From positions 110,070,447 through 110,134,446 of the forward strand of contig NC_080164.1 of the NCBI RefSeq assembly GCF_950295315.1: a DNA stretch of 64,000 nt, written 5' to 3'. The notes under the pieces are model-generated. The model had not been told where the DNA came from, made no database searches, and worked only from the letters and a program-made list of their open reading frames with translations. Below are positions 31,609 to 42,396 of the stretch, in pieces; position 1 is the stretch's first letter, and every line of letters starts with the position of its first letter. Position numbers and translations under genes: made by a program. This DNA comes from Erinaceus europaeus (Eukaryota > Chordata > Mammalia > Eulipotyphla > Erinaceidae).

Positions 31609-31893
31609 CTACTTGTGTTTTCTCTTCTGATCTTGTTTTTCAACTCTGCCTGAGAGTGAGATCATCCCAGATTCATCCTTCTGTTTCTGATTTACTTCAC
31701 TTAACATGATTTCTTCAAGCTCCATCCAAGATGGGCTGAAAATGGTGAAGTTACCGTTTTTAATAGCTGAGTAGTATTCTATTGTATATATATACCACAA
31801 CTTGCTCAGCCACTCATCTGTTGTTGGACACCTGTGTTGCTTCCAGGTTTGGGCTATTACAAATTGTGCTGCTAAGAACATAGGTATACACAC
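31609..31893 (-). pseudogene. L1 ORF2 C-terminal fragment
   Basis: An open frame of 94 codons carries the conserved C-terminal signature of L1 ORF2: 'AQTWKQHRCPTTDEW', then 'WYIYTIEYYSAIKNG' and 'WMELEEIMLSE'. The upstream part of this domain continues to about 32050 with frame breaks. It is a remnant without the endonuclease. Confidence 0.9.
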
Positions 31894-32314
31894 ATCTTTT
31901 TGGATGGGTGTGTTGGATTCCTTAGGATATATCCCCAGGAGATGAATTGCAAGATCATAGGGTAGGTCTATTTCTAGCCTTTTGAGAGTTCTCTAGACTG
32001 CTCTCCACAGAGGATGGACCAATTGACACTCCTACCAGCAATGCAGCAGGGTTCCTTTGACCCCACAACCTCGCCAGTATTTGTTGCTGCTACCTTTTCT
32101 GATGTATGACATTCTCACAGGCGTGAAGTGGTAACGCATTGTTATCTTTATTTATATTTCTCTGACAATCAAAGACTTGGAACATTTTTTCATGTGACTC
32201 TCAGCCTTTTGGGTCTCTTCTGTGGTGAATATTCTATGTCCTCTCCCCATTTTTGGATGGGGTTATTTGTTTTCTTGTTGTTGAGTTTGGCAAACTCTTT
32301 ATATATTTTGGTTA

Positions 32315-32503
32315 TTAAACTCTGGTCTGTATCCTAATTTTTTGCTCCTGCCTGGTTGCTATGGCAAGAACTTCCAACACTATGTTGAATAATAATGGTG
32401 ATAGTGGGCAGCCCTGTGTAGTAACTGATCTGAGGGGAAATGCTTCCAGTTTTTCACCATTGAGTATGATGTTGGCTGTAGGTGTGCTATATAGAGACCC
32501 CAC
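32315..32503 (-). pseudogene. L1 ORF2 reverse transcriptase fragment joined to C-terminal region
   Basis: Contains the RT motif '[17 protein letters not shown]' (motif B region). Immediately after 'RQEQKI' the frame runs into sequence from the distal part of ORF2 and stops. The catalytic YADD region that should follow is absent, so no RT function is possible. Confidence 0.9.
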
Positions 32504-32824
32504 TCAGGAAATCTTCAGGAATTTTCTACCTATTCCCATTTATTGTAGCGTTTTGATCATAAAGGTATGTTGGATATTGTCAAAACCTTTCTCTGCATCT
32601 ATTGATATGACCATGTGGTTTTTGGTCTTGCTTTTATTGATGTGGTGGATCACATTGATTGATTTATGTATATTCAGCCAACCTTACATCCGGGGGATAA
32701 ACCCCAGTTGGTCATGATGAACAATCTTTTTAATATAGTGCTGAATCTGGTTGGCTAGAATTTTGTTCAATATTTTAGCATCTATGTTCATCAAAGAACA
32801 ATGCATTTTTATTTAGCACTGAAT

Positions 32825-33589
32825 AATAGCCCTCTGTCTGGTTATAATAGGATCTAATCATTCATTCACCTACTGAAGAATATTTCTGCTTTTTAAAGTT
32901 TTGTCAATCAATATGCTAAGATGGTAAGAAATTCACAGGCAAGTTTTAAAATGAATTTTGCTTTTACTCTGCAGTGTAAATACCAGGCAGCATAGTGGCT
33001 GAGTCATGTAATAATGATCTACTTGGTTTGGCATAAAACTGCCAAATGATTTCACTTTGTGATTATTTTGCATTCCCACCAACAATAAAGGAATGTTCCT
33101 CACCCTCACCGAGAGCTGGCACTGTAATCTTTGGTTAATGCTCACTGCAACAGGGGCACAATGGTATCTCTTTTTTTTTTTTAACTTAGACTCCTCTGAT
33201 AGCATGTGATGGGGAGCATCTGTCCCTTGCTCAACCAACACCTGTGTATCTTCTTTAGGGGACATGTCCATGATGACATTTGATCTGTTGTTTTAAAATT
33301 AGATCCTGGTGAGTTTTAGAGATCTTTGTATATTTTGGGCAATGGTTTCTGAGCAAATGTGACTTTTGCAATTTTTTTCTCCCTACATGCGGCTTATTCT
33401 CTGATTTTCTTTAAGGTCTCTTTCAGAATGGATAGTTATTTTTTTAATCCTAATGAAAATTAGTTCACCAATTATTTTCTCATAGAGTTAGTGGTTTTTA
33501 TTAAATGAAAAAAATCTACCAGTCCCTGGGACATCTATATTTTATATCTTCTAGAACGTCATTTTTTAAAAAAATCCATTAGTGATTTA
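32825..33589 (-). mobile_element. Ancient L1 fragment, reverse orientation
   Basis: Reads like the antisense of an old mammalian L1 ORF2 3' portion: 'gagatctttgtatattttggg', 'gcaaatgtgacttttgcaat' and 'ctctgattttctttaaggtc' in order. Heavily mutated. Confidence 0.65.
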
Positions 33590-33925
33590 ATAATGACTAA
33601 AAATATTGTAAGATAACTGGGGTACAATTCCACATAGTTCCCACCACCAGAGTTCCCTGTCCCCTCCCCTCCACTGGAAGTTTCTCTATTATTTATCCCT
33701 CTGGGAGTATGGACAAAATTTTTTTTATGGGATGTAGAAGGTGAAAGGTCTGACTTCTGTAATTGCTTCTCCACTGGACATGGTGTTGGCAGGCAGATCC
33801 ATACGGCCAACCTGTTTACCTGTTTCTATCTTTCCCTAGTGGGGTTGGGCTCTAGGTAGGGGAAGCTTTCAAGAGTATTTCTCCCAGTCTTGGAATCTCT
33901 GGAACTTAGCTAGTATTTCTTCTAG
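33590..33925 (-). mobile_element. L1-3U repeat, reverse orientation, nested in old L1
   Basis: 'tacaattccacatagttccca', 'ccctctgggagtatgga' and 'tgacttctgtaattgcttc' are the reverse complement of the family. It interrupts the ancient L1, which resumes at about 33926. Confidence 0.65.
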
Positions 33926-34050
33926 AATTTTTATTTTACATTTAGGTCTATTATCAATTCTGAGTTCATTTTTTTTATGAAAAGTGTAGAGAATTATTTA
34001 TTTATTTTGTCAAATGGTATCTGGATGCTCCAGCACCAAGAATCTAGAAA
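33926..34050 (-). mobile_element. Ancient L1 fragment, continuation
   Basis: 'ttttacatttaggtctatta', 'ctgagttcattttttt' and 'atctggatgctccagcacca' continue the order expected for the antisense of the same L1 region. Confidence 0.6.
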
Positions 34051-34074
34051 GACCTTGAGACCATACACCTAGTA

Positions 34075-34280
34075 TGTGAAGTAAATTAAGTCAGATGGAG
34101 GAGGACAAATATGATAAGACTTCATCTGTATATGATAAATAAAGAGATAAAACAACAAATAAAAACAAGAATAAAGAGATCAGTAGACAAGATGAAGGCT
34201 GGGGTTGATCAAATAAGTAAAGGAGGTCAAATGTATTATGATGGTTGGAAACTAGATTTTATGTCACAAGCAAAATATAG
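34075..34280 (+). mobile_element. L1 3' end fragment
   Basis: 'agtcagatggaggaggacaaa' and 'acttcatctgtatatga' resemble the end of L1 ORF2 / start of 3' UTR in sense orientation. Confidence 0.4.
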
Positions 34281-34281
34281 T

Positions 34282-34425
34282 ATAAGGTTAGGGAAATAGC
34301 AAACAGTAAAGCACAGGATTTGCATGCATGAGGACTCAGGTTCAATTCCCAGTACCAATATTTTTCAGAGTTACACAGTGTTCTAATCTCTCTCTCCCTC
34401 TCTCTCTCTTTCTCTAATATAAAAT
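34282..34425 (+). mobile_element. SINE-4
   Basis: 'gttagggaaatagcaaacag', 'gactcaggttcaattcccag' and CT-rich body. Confidence 0.6.
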
Positions 34426-34560
34426 TTGAAAATCTACAAACAGTTGAAATATATACAGATGTTGAATTATAGTGCTGTGAGCCTCACATGCATGTTATGT
34501 TATAAACAGGTTAATCTAAGTAGTCAGATAAAATAAACTAAATATATAAAATAGATAAAA

Positions 34561-35290
34561 ATGTATGCCTGTGAGAATGGCATATATCAAAAAGGACAGC
34601 AGCAACAAATAAAGGAGAGGCTGCACTGCTGGTGGAAATGTAAACTGGTCCAGCCTCTGTGGAGAGCAGTCTGGAGAAATCTCACAAGGCTAGACATGGA
34701 CCTCCCATATGACCTAGTAATTCTTCTCTTAGGGATATATCCCAAGGACTCCAGAACACCCAACAAAAAAGAAATGTGTACACCTATGTTCACAGCAGCA
34801 CACTTCATAATAGCTAAAACCTGGAAGCAGTCCAGGTGCCCAACAACAGAAAAGTGGCTGAGAAAGTTGTGGTATGTATACACAATTGTGGGAGTCTGGC
34901 AGTAGAGCAGTGGGTTAAGCACATGTGGCACATAGCGCAATGATCAGCATAAGGATCCCAGTTCGAGCCCCGGCTCCCCACCTGCAGGGGAGTCGCTTCA
35001 CAAGCTGTGAAGCAGGTCTTCAGGTGTCTAGCTTTCTCTCCCCCTCTCTGTCTTCCCCTCCTCTCTCCATTTCTCTCTCGTCCTATCCAACAATGACAAC
35101 AACAATAATAACTACAACAATAAAACAACAAGGGCAACAAAAGGGAATAAATATTTTTAAAAGAAATTATAATTTGAAATATATATATATACACAATTGT
35201 TTCTCTACCAGAAATATTGATAAAACTTGTGAGTAGTAGGCCAAGTAAAGTAAGTCAGCTGAGAAAGACAAAAAGACAAATACTATACAA
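34561..35290 (+). pseudogene. L1 ORF2 C-terminal fragment interrupted by a SINE
   Basis: The frame 34561-34889 shows 'HCWWKCKLVQPLWRAVW', 'LLLGIYPKDS', 'HFIIAKTWKQSRCPTTEKW' and 'KLWYVYTI', the canonical C-terminal segment of L1 ORF2. A SINE-1 then breaks it. L1-like sequence resumes after the SINE ('agtaagtcagctgagaaagac') to about 35290. The end of the protein is lost. Confidence 0.9.
34890..35187 (+). mobile_element. SINE-1 inserted in L1 ORF2
   Basis: Target duplication TATACACAATTGT at 34877-34889 and 35188-35200. Complete head, body, CAA-rich tail and an AT-rich end. Confidence 0.94.
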
Positions 35291-35389
35291 ATGCCGCAGC
35301 CAGCACTAGCATGTTTGACTGGCCTTACCAGCTCTTGCTCAGGCTCTGTCAGCTGCCTCATTAGCAGTGTTCCTCCATCCACCCCAGCT

Positions 35390-35760
35390 CCTCACATCAA
35401 TTCACATCTCAGCAGTGAAATCACAGCTTTAAAACTTAAGGCAGATCCTTGATCTTATCTCTTCTGCTTAGAAAAAAAAAATGTGGTTTACTCTTTCAGA
35501 GAGTGTAAGTCCTTATTTCATGGCCTTTAAAATTTGACCTGGCCTTACTCTTCTTGTATTTCCACCCCTATCACTTTCTTCTACAGTCACTACCTTGGTA
35601 TCACAACAGTGTCATCTTCCATTTACACCTAGCAGACACAACTCAGCCTTGGAGTATGGGCTCTACTGCTTCCTTCTCTTTAAGATGCTCTCTTTGCAAG
35701 TATCAGCTTGACTATCTGTCTCCTTTTCTTTCTTTCCTTTTCTTTCTCCTTTTCTGCTTA
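35390..35760 (-). mobile_element. Possible L2 fragment, reverse orientation
   Basis: 'aatttgacctggccttactc', 'cacccctatcactttcttcta' and later 'tgctctctttgcaagtatcag' follow the order of the antisense L2 3' end. Weak similarity by eye. Confidence 0.35.
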
Positions 35761-35795
35761 CATAATCTATTCCATGACACCAACTTGTAAGTTTT

Positions 35796-35930
35796 GGATT
35801 ATCTTTGTTTATTTATTGGATAGAGACAGCCAGAAATCGAGACGGAAGGAATAGAGTGGAAGAGAGATGGAAAAACACCTATAGCCCTGCTTCACCACTT
35901 GCAAAGCTGGGTCACCTTTATTTATGCCTT
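35796..35930 (-). mobile_element. SINE-2 fragment, reverse orientation
   Basis: 'tttatttattggatagagac', body, and 'ccctgcttcaccacttgcaaag'; the head is missing. Confidence 0.65.
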
Positions 35931-36004
35931 TATGCTATTTACCCCTCCCTCCCAACACAGAGACACAGTACTGGAAACCTGCTAATATTAAACACATAAG
36001 CTTC

Positions 36005-36122
36005 TCGGTACCGGAGAGGCAGCTCAGTAGATATACAGGACTTGCAGGGCTGAAGTCTAAGTTTGATTCCAGCATCACAAATGCACACAGTAATGTGTAG
36101 TTTTTCTCATTCATCAATAAGT
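36005..36122 (+). mobile_element. SINE-4
   Basis: 'ggagaggcagctcagtagat' and 'tttgattccagcatcacaa'. Confidence 0.6.
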
Positions 36123-36630
36123 TGACACATAAATCTAGTAAGGTTATTTCCAACACCTATAGTATTCTAGAATGCACTGAATTTTTATATTTATGTTTTA
36201 TACAGTCACAACAGATAATCACATATCAAAAGTAATCCACATCTTCCAAAAGCAACGACATTTTCAATAATGAAAGAAAGTAGGATTTACTTATTTACAT
36301 GTGTGCACCTGAATTCATTGCAAATGATATCTAGATTAGTTACCTTAGACCATTAAATTCATTTTTATAATAACTGGAATATGTCACATGACAAACCCTA
36401 AATAAATTAATACTTTGAAATCTTTTTGTTCTAAAAATTAGGCAGTGCTGTGAAAAGAGTAGCTCTATGGGTTTCTTTATTGCCTATCAATACCAATTAG
36501 GGCTCAGAAGTTGTTCATAGATGATGTTTTGTTTTGTTTTTAATTTTAATCAATAAGATCTCCTTATACCAGGGGTGGGGCATTCTAGTGTGTGAGATTT
36601 ATTTGTAATAAAATGTTAAAGATCATACTG
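36123..36630. other. AT-rich unique DNA
   Basis: Nothing recognised. Confidence 0.45.
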
Positions 36631-36870
36631 GGGACCAGGTGGTGGTGTACCTAGTTAAGCACACACATTACAATGCACAAGGACTGGGGTTCAAACCCCT
36701 GGTCCCCACCTCCAGGGGGAAAGCTTCATGAGTGGTGAAGCAGGGCTGTAGGTGTCTCTCTCTCTCTCTCTCTCTCTCTATGTGTGTGTGTGTGTGTGTC
36801 TCTCCCTTTCTATTCTTCTTTCCTCTAAATTTCTCTCTGTCCTATCAAGTCCTATAAAAAAAATCAATCA
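36631..36870 (+). mobile_element. SINE-2 with internal CT and TG runs
   Basis: Complete head and 'ggttcaaacccctggtcccc'. The CT-rich body has expanded into (TC)n followed by (TG)n at 36756-36800. Confidence 0.85.
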
Positions 36871-36877
36871 ATCAATT

Positions 36878-36915
<38 letters not shown>
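36878..36915 (+). repeat. (CTAT)n microsatellite
   Basis: About eight TATC units between a SINE-2 tail and a SINE-3 tail. Confidence 0.93.
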
Positions 36916-37043
36916 TTTATCAGAGTACTGCTCAGCTCTGCTTTATGGCAGTGTAGAGGATTAAACCTGGACTTTGGACCTGGACTTTGGAGCCTCAGGC
37001 ACGAGAATCTCTTTGCACAATCATTATGCAATCTACCCCCACC
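36916..37043 (-). mobile_element. SINE-3, reverse orientation
   Basis: 'cagagtactgctcagctctgc', an internal tandem repeat of 'ctggactttgga', 'gagcctcaggcacgag' and 'cattatgcaatctacc'. Confidence 0.75.
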
Positions 37044-37397
37044 CAATTTCTTAGACACTAATGCTCATAATTTGAGGTTACACCTTATGTGAAATCACAA
37101 TAAATTCTGGCAGTGGACACTGTTGCTCATATACACACATGTACAGGTATAACTCTATATTATAAATTCTAAAGGATTAAAAACAAATCGCATATAATAA
37201 GAATAAAAGAGAAAAAGAAGTGAAGGTTAAAAAAAAGTAGAGAAAAAGAAGCAGAAAAAAAGTGACTATTTATGGTACATAGTGAAATGGAGTTTAGACT
37301 AATCAAGTGAGGAACAAGAACACTGTACCATAGTGAAACCTGCATGACACATGGACCATTAACATGACATCTAATATTCCTGGACCAGAAAAATATA
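37044..37397. other. AT-rich unique DNA
   Basis: A purine-rich stretch near 37195-37265; nothing else. Confidence 0.4.
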
Positions 37398-37530
37398 ACA
37401 GTTCACCCAGATAATGAGACTCTTTGTCCAGCACAGAGCCCAGGTTCCAGTCTGGACTCCACTACACTGGAAGAAGTTTCAGTATCTTTCCCTTTCTTTC
37501 GGTCGTCACTGTGTCTCCTTTTATCTGAAT
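37398..37530 (+). mobile_element. SINE-4-like copy
   Basis: 'cagttcacccagataatgaga', 'gcccaggttccagtctgga' and 'actacactggaagaagtttc'. Confidence 0.55.
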
Positions 37531-37584
37531 TAGTCAAGTTTGGAGTAGTAGAACACCAATGATGTCACTTTATTTTTAAGTTTC

Positions 37585-37872
37585 CTCTTTTTTTTTTTTT
37601 TTGTGCCTACAGGGTTATTGCTGGGGCTGGGTACTTGAACTACGAATCAGCTGCTCCTGGAGGCCATTTTTTCCATTTTGTTGCTGAATAGGACAAAGAG
37701 AAACAGAGAGGAGGGGAAGACAGAGAGGAGGAGAGAAGAATAGAAATCGGCATGTTTCACCACCTGTGAAGCAACCTCCCTGCAGGTGGGGAGCTGGGGG
37801 TCGAACCAGGATCGCCAGTCCTTGGGCTTTATGTCATGTGCGCTTAACCCGTTGCGCTATCGCCTGACCCCT
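37585..37872 (-). mobile_element. SINE-1 with hairpin module, reverse orientation
   Basis: T-tract, 'acagggttattgctggggctgg', 'ctgctcctggaggcc', body, and intact head 'ttgcgctatcgcctgacccc'. Confidence 0.9.
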
Positions 37873-37877
37873 CCTCC

Positions 37878-38045
37878 TCTATTTTTTTTTTATCATTGTA
37901 TTGAGGATTCAATGTACAGCTGTTAACACATGAATATAACAACAGCTTATGTTCCTGGGATAGGTGTCTGCAAAACATTCCCACTCCCCCACTTAGGTCC
38001 CTTTTCCATCATCACTCACCAGGACACCAAGGTCTCCTCCCAAGG
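37878..38045 (-). mobile_element. L1 3' end fragment, reverse orientation
   Basis: T-tract then 'tattgaggattcaatgtaca' and 'ggtctcctcccaa'; parallels the layout of 31391-31560 with strong divergence. Confidence 0.5.
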
Positions 38046-38765
38046 GAAATAAAAACAAAAGACACATAAATGCCTACAGCAGTTTCTAATATAGAAATAA
38101 CATAAAATAATATTTATGATTAAAGATTTTAATATCTCACTCTCAAATTGGCAGATCAATTAAATATTAATTATTCAGTTAGATAATCAAACAGAATAGG
38201 AACCTGACATGAACAGTCAAGATTTTTGTCTTTCAGGTAAGGAATGAGATTGAAAAGTATACAATAAACACAACAGAACATAACTTCTGTGTGACTTTGT
38301 CTACAATATCCAAAGAAGATCATACAAATTACTAACCACCCAGAAAGCACAAAGCTTCACAGCTACTGTTATGTCACAGGAGATGACCTAGGACAACCCT
38401 CAAAATGATGGCAACAGCTGAGTAGGGCTCAGTAAACATAGTTGGTGAAGGTCCCATCCATATATTTCCATCCAGGAATACTACCATAGAACTGGTTCTG
38501 AATTAAGTACACTTCTGATTCTGACACTGAGTGTCAGTCTATAAGTAGACTTGATCCTAGGGGAGAACCTAAACAGAAGATGATATTCCTCTAGACTTCA
38601 CCATATCAGGATTTAATACTAGAGAAAGACTTGGGCACCATATGTTCAATATTAGCCTACCTAACACTGGGATGGGACCTGGAGCTTCAATGGCCTTATC
38701 AAAGTGATCAATTAACCCACTATAAGCCTTGATCTACCCTGATCCTATTAATTCAGCTAAACTAG
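38046..38765. other. Unclassified DNA, possibly old L1 3' UTR
   Basis: No coding frame of note. Order and composition suggest an old transposon but I recognise none. Confidence 0.35.
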
Positions 38766-38948
38766 GGGCCAGGTGGTGGCACACCTGGTTAAGCACACAC
38801 ACATCAAGCCCCTGATCCCCATCTGCAGGGGGAAGGCTTTTCAATAGAGGTGAAGCTTCAATTATTGCTGTCTCTTTCCCTCTCTCTAAACCCCTCCTCT
38901 TTCAATTTCTCTCTTACTCTAGCCAATAATAAATACATATTTTTAAAA
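38766..38948 (+). mobile_element. SINE-2 with head-body deletion
   Basis: 'ggggccaggtggtggcacac' is intact; a short stretch before 'catcaagcccctgatcccc' is missing. Confidence 0.8.
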
Positions 38949-38983
38949 GACTTAAAAATAAAGTTAAAAATTTCTTAACTCAT

Positions 38984-39197
38984 CTCTTTTTTAATTGAAT
39001 AGTAAGAGAAATTGAGAAGGAAAGGGAAGATAGACAGATAGACAGACAAACAGACAGACAGACAGATAGACAGAGACAGATACCTGCAACACTGTTTCAT
39101 CACTCAAGAAGCTTCTCCTGCTGAAGGGTCCTGGGAGGTTGATCCTAGATCCTTGCACATGGAAACATGTGTGCTCAAGCAGGTGCACTCAGTCCAC
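38984..39197 (-). mobile_element. SINE-2, reverse orientation, with (ACAG)n
   Basis: The body contains a tetranucleotide AGAC/GATA expansion at about 39030-39072. 'ctgcaacactgtttcatcactc' and reversed head follow. Confidence 0.8.
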
Positions 39198-39213
39198 ATT
39201 TTATGTTTTCTAG

Positions 39214-39356
39214 TGACTGGGAAAATAGCTCAATGTTGGAGGTCCTAGATTTTGTCCTTAACAGTACATAGGCTGCCATGTTCTGGCCTCCCCCACTCCA
39301 CCCCATCTTTCTCTTTCTCTCCCGAAATAAACAGATCTTAAAAAAAATAATAAAAG
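39214..39356 (+). mobile_element. SINE-4
   Basis: 'gactgggaaaatagctcaat', short CT-rich body and an A-rich tail. Confidence 0.6.
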
Positions 39357-40080
39357 GAATAACCAACTTGACCACAGCTCAGTAACCACTACTTGACCTC
39401 ACAGCAGAATCAGTACTGAAATGCAGCCTATGAAATCCAGCATGGTGCATTACTGACTGTGACAGAATGAGAGAATGAGCCTTTGCTATGTTCTGCTTGC
39501 TCTTTCTGCATATTCCAGGCATTCTGAAGAGAATCAATAATCCCAGCCCCTGCTGAATAAAGATCTGAAGTGGAGGTTGCTGCAAATGCACAGGCAGAAG
39601 GGAGACTTTATGCCCATGCTGAAGCCCAACCTCTGATATCACTGCTTGGAAAGAGAAGCAGACAGACTAGTGCTGAGCAAGCCTGTAAGTGTGGGTGCCT
39701 GTGATCAAAGGAGTCCCTCTGACAGATTCAGTGAACCTCAAAGCCAGCTTTCCAGCAGAGCCGAGTTCATAGATAGCAGCAGAACCCCCTCCTTCCATGG
39801 GGTACAGTGGAGTTTTAACATGTGAATGTCAGGGAGATGGCCAATGGCTTCTCTGTCTTCTTTTGTCATATAGTCTTTGTGGACAGTGATTGCTACGTAA
39901 GTGTCATTTATCATAGGCAAGATCGATGCCCTGAAGATATCCTTTGCACTGGGGTAGCTCAGGAGGTTAGACACCTGGGGTGGTCAGAGTGTGACGGCAA
40001 ACCCACTGAGACCCCAGTGGTTAGAGCAGAGGCCCTTTTCCAAAGCACAGGAAGAAAGCAGATTTTCTCTGTGGTTATAG
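39357..40080. other. Unique DNA containing a candidate coding relic
   Basis: No transposon recognised. Less AT-rich than neighbouring unique DNA; it holds the minus-strand frame described next. Confidence 0.45.
39738..39974 (-). pseudogene. Unidentified ORF, possible exon or gene relic
   Basis: The open frame (about 78 codons, stop TGA at 39738-39740) has a composition unlike repeat-derived frames: balanced charged and hydrophobic residues, for example 'SAKDIFRASILPMINDTY', 'KDYMTKEDREAIGHLPD' and 'CTPWKEGVLLLSMNS'. It follows an in-frame stop and a 'ccaccccag' acceptor-like site, so it could be a terminal exon, part of a processed pseudogene, or chance. There is no ATG at its start and no polyadenylation signal nearby on this strand. 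I do not recognise the family. Confidence 0.3.
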
Positions 40081-40096
40081 AAAATATTTTAAAATT

Positions 40097-40307
40097 GGGG
40101 CAGAGTGGTGCCTCACCTGATTGAGCGCACATGTTTCAATACCTAAGGACCCAGGTTCTAGCCCCTAGCCCCCCTACCTTCAGGAGGAAAACTTCACAAG
40201 TGGTGAAGCAGGTTTGCAGGTGTCTCTCTTCCTCTATGTGTCCCTCCCCTCTCGATTTCTGGCTGTCTATATCCAACAAATAAAGATAATTAAAATTTTT
40301 TAAGAAT
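40097..40307 (+). mobile_element. SINE-2 with 16-nt target duplication
   Basis: AAAATATTTTAAAATT at 40081-40096 and 40308-40323. Head, body and AATAAAG tail present. Confidence 0.93.
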
Positions 40308-40384
40308 AAAATATTTTAAAATTAAGAAATAAATTATCTTGGTCAGTACTATACAATATAAAATATTAGTTCAAATTTTAATAA

Positions 40385-40605
40385 TAAATTTTCAGCTTCC
40401 AGGACTACAGAACAGTTTCACTCATATGAGGAGTATAGAAAACTGAGTATACAGATATGAAAAAGGCAAACATCAACCTATATCTGAGACTGTGGGAGAA
40501 CTAGAATGGTTATCTGTGTGGGTAGGGATGGGGACACAGGCCTTTGGAAATGGAAAGGGTGAAAATAAATAAAAAATTAAATCTTCAACTTCCAATAAAT
40601 AAAAA
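40385..40605 (+). mobile_element. L1 3' end fragment, sense
   Basis: 'gactgtgggagaactagaatgg', 'gggatggggacacaggcct' and an A-rich end match the reverse complement of 54790-54920. Confidence 0.7.
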
Positions 40606-40809
40606 GAATTATCTCATTGATCCAAACTGACCTAGAAGTAAATAGTTTTGTCAAATTACAGTTATAAGTAGAAATTGAACATGAGAGAATTATTAAATTA
40701 TATTTCTATATATGTATCATATTACATACTGCAGTGGACTACATTTATTGAATTGTAACACAAAATTGCTACTACTAAGATAATACTGGCTATGTAAAAT
40801 TTAACCTGC

Positions 40810-40952
40810 TTCAGAGATGGGGAAACAGTACAGTACAGTGGATCTGCAAATGACTCTCATGCTTGAAGCTCTAAGCTCCCAGGTTCAATCCCTAGCACCA
40901 CCATCAGTCAGAGCTGAGGAGAGCTCTGGTTTCAGCCTTTCTCATTAAAAAA
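40810..40952 (+). mobile_element. SINE-3
   Basis: 'agatggggaaacagtacagt', 'caggttcaatccctagcacc' and 'agagctgaggagagctctgg'. Confidence 0.8.
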
Positions 40953-40958
40953 CATTTT

Positions 40959-41178
40959 GTATTGGGGGGTCATGTGGAGATGCACCTGATTAAGCACACA
41001 CATTACAGTGCACAAGGACCCAGTTCAAGCCCCTGATTCCCACCTGCAAGAGGAAAGCATCACAAGTGGTAAAGTAGGGCTACAGGTGTCTCACTATCTC
41101 TCTCTCCCTCTCTACTTCTCCCTCTCCTCTCAATTTCTCTCTCTGTCTATCCAAATAAATAAATAAAATTTTAAAAAT
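40959..41178 (+). mobile_element. SINE-2
   Basis: 'ggggggtcatgtggagatgc', 'cagttcaagcccctgattccc' and AAATAAATAAA tail; adjacent to SINE-3. Confidence 0.85.
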
Positions 41179-42304
41179 TTACTGTAAGTCAAGTATGGAG
41201 TCAGGAAAGTCACAGTGAATTTTTTGCATAGAAAAATAACCCATGACTCTCCTGACAAAGTAATAATACTTATCAGTAAGCCCACATAAGAAACTTGGTA
41301 AGAAACCAGCAGTGGGTCTTTTTTACTTTTTATCCTTTTAAAGAAATGCTTACCAATGAAATGGCATCCTGTATTCTCCAATTTCAAAATTTCTATTCAG
41401 AATGATGAAATGGACACTGTGCTTAATTTCCTGATAGAGCTTTGAAGTTCTTATTGTTTGATTCTTATTCAAATTTTCTGAAGAAACTAAGACTCAATTT
41501 CTTAGTTACACTACATTTCCCTCCTAACCAGAAGCTGGCATAGTACATTAAGTTCACATAAGGCACACATTTTAAACTTTCCCTTCCATATATCTTTCCC
41601 ATTCATCCTTCTTCCCTCTATTCACCTATTGATTCATGAAATGAATTTCTGACAGGTACTATTGAACTAGTGACTGAGCAAGGAAATAAAGTGAAAACAC
41701 TAAGAGAAGGAAAAAAAAAAAGAATCCTGTCCACAAAAAGCTGACAGCTTGATAGGTAAGGTTGATGTTATTCAAACCGATGCAAAAAACAAATTATAAA
41801 AATAAGTGCTAGAAGAAAGGGCTACATTGGGTCTTGACTTTATGTGCCAGTAGGAACTGACTGGGGAGGTAGTCAAGATGTCCTTGTGACATGAGTGATT
41901 GATCTAGAGGCAAAGACTAAGAGTCCCTCCTAATTAGAAGTGTCCCTGCATGCTGAGATTTCTGGAACAAGAGTCTGCAGTGCTCAAGGAACTCAACCTT
42001 TCTCCACTAATGTAGACAGAATCAATAATTAAATGAGTGTGGGAGAAAAGATACAGGAGCCTGAGCAAATTGTTTCCTCCTCTAAACAACCTCCTCTTCC
42101 TGAGAAACTGTTAGATACCCACCTTTTACAATGATTCTGTGCATTCTGTGGATTGAAGAGCTGAAGAGGTGTTATTGGCTAGAAAGGGGCAACAGGTGTT
42201 GAAGAAGAGAGTCAGATATGGAGTGACACATGAATGCAGTGGTTAGCACTTCTATCTGTGTACACACTCATGGCAATCTAAAAGTTTATATTGCTCTAAA
42301 CATA
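41179..42304. other. Unique DNA
   Basis: An A-tract at 41710 and otherwise AT-rich non-coding sequence. No gene or repeat recognised. Confidence 0.45.
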
Positions 42305-42396
42305 ATCTTGCTAGGCCAGTGAAATAGATCACTCGGACAGTGCGCTGTTATGTTAGGTGCCTAACCCATGTTTGAGACTAGTCCTCAGCACATTGA
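42305..42396 (+). mobile_element. SINE-4, left half, split by Vingi
   Basis: 'gccagtgaaatagatcactc', 'acccatgtttgagact' and 'tcctcagcacattga'. The right half resumes at 44759, so one SINE was the insertion target. Confidence 0.7.

Larger units (their letters stand above)
31391..32810 (-). mobile_element. L1 element, 5' truncated and internally deleted
   Basis: The 3' end lies at the left (T-rich start, then reverse-complement 3' UTR). The ORF2 C-terminal region follows to about 32335. There the sequence jumps directly to the ORF2 reverse transcriptase region (to about 32810). The RNA between these parts of ORF2 is missing. Confidence 0.9.
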
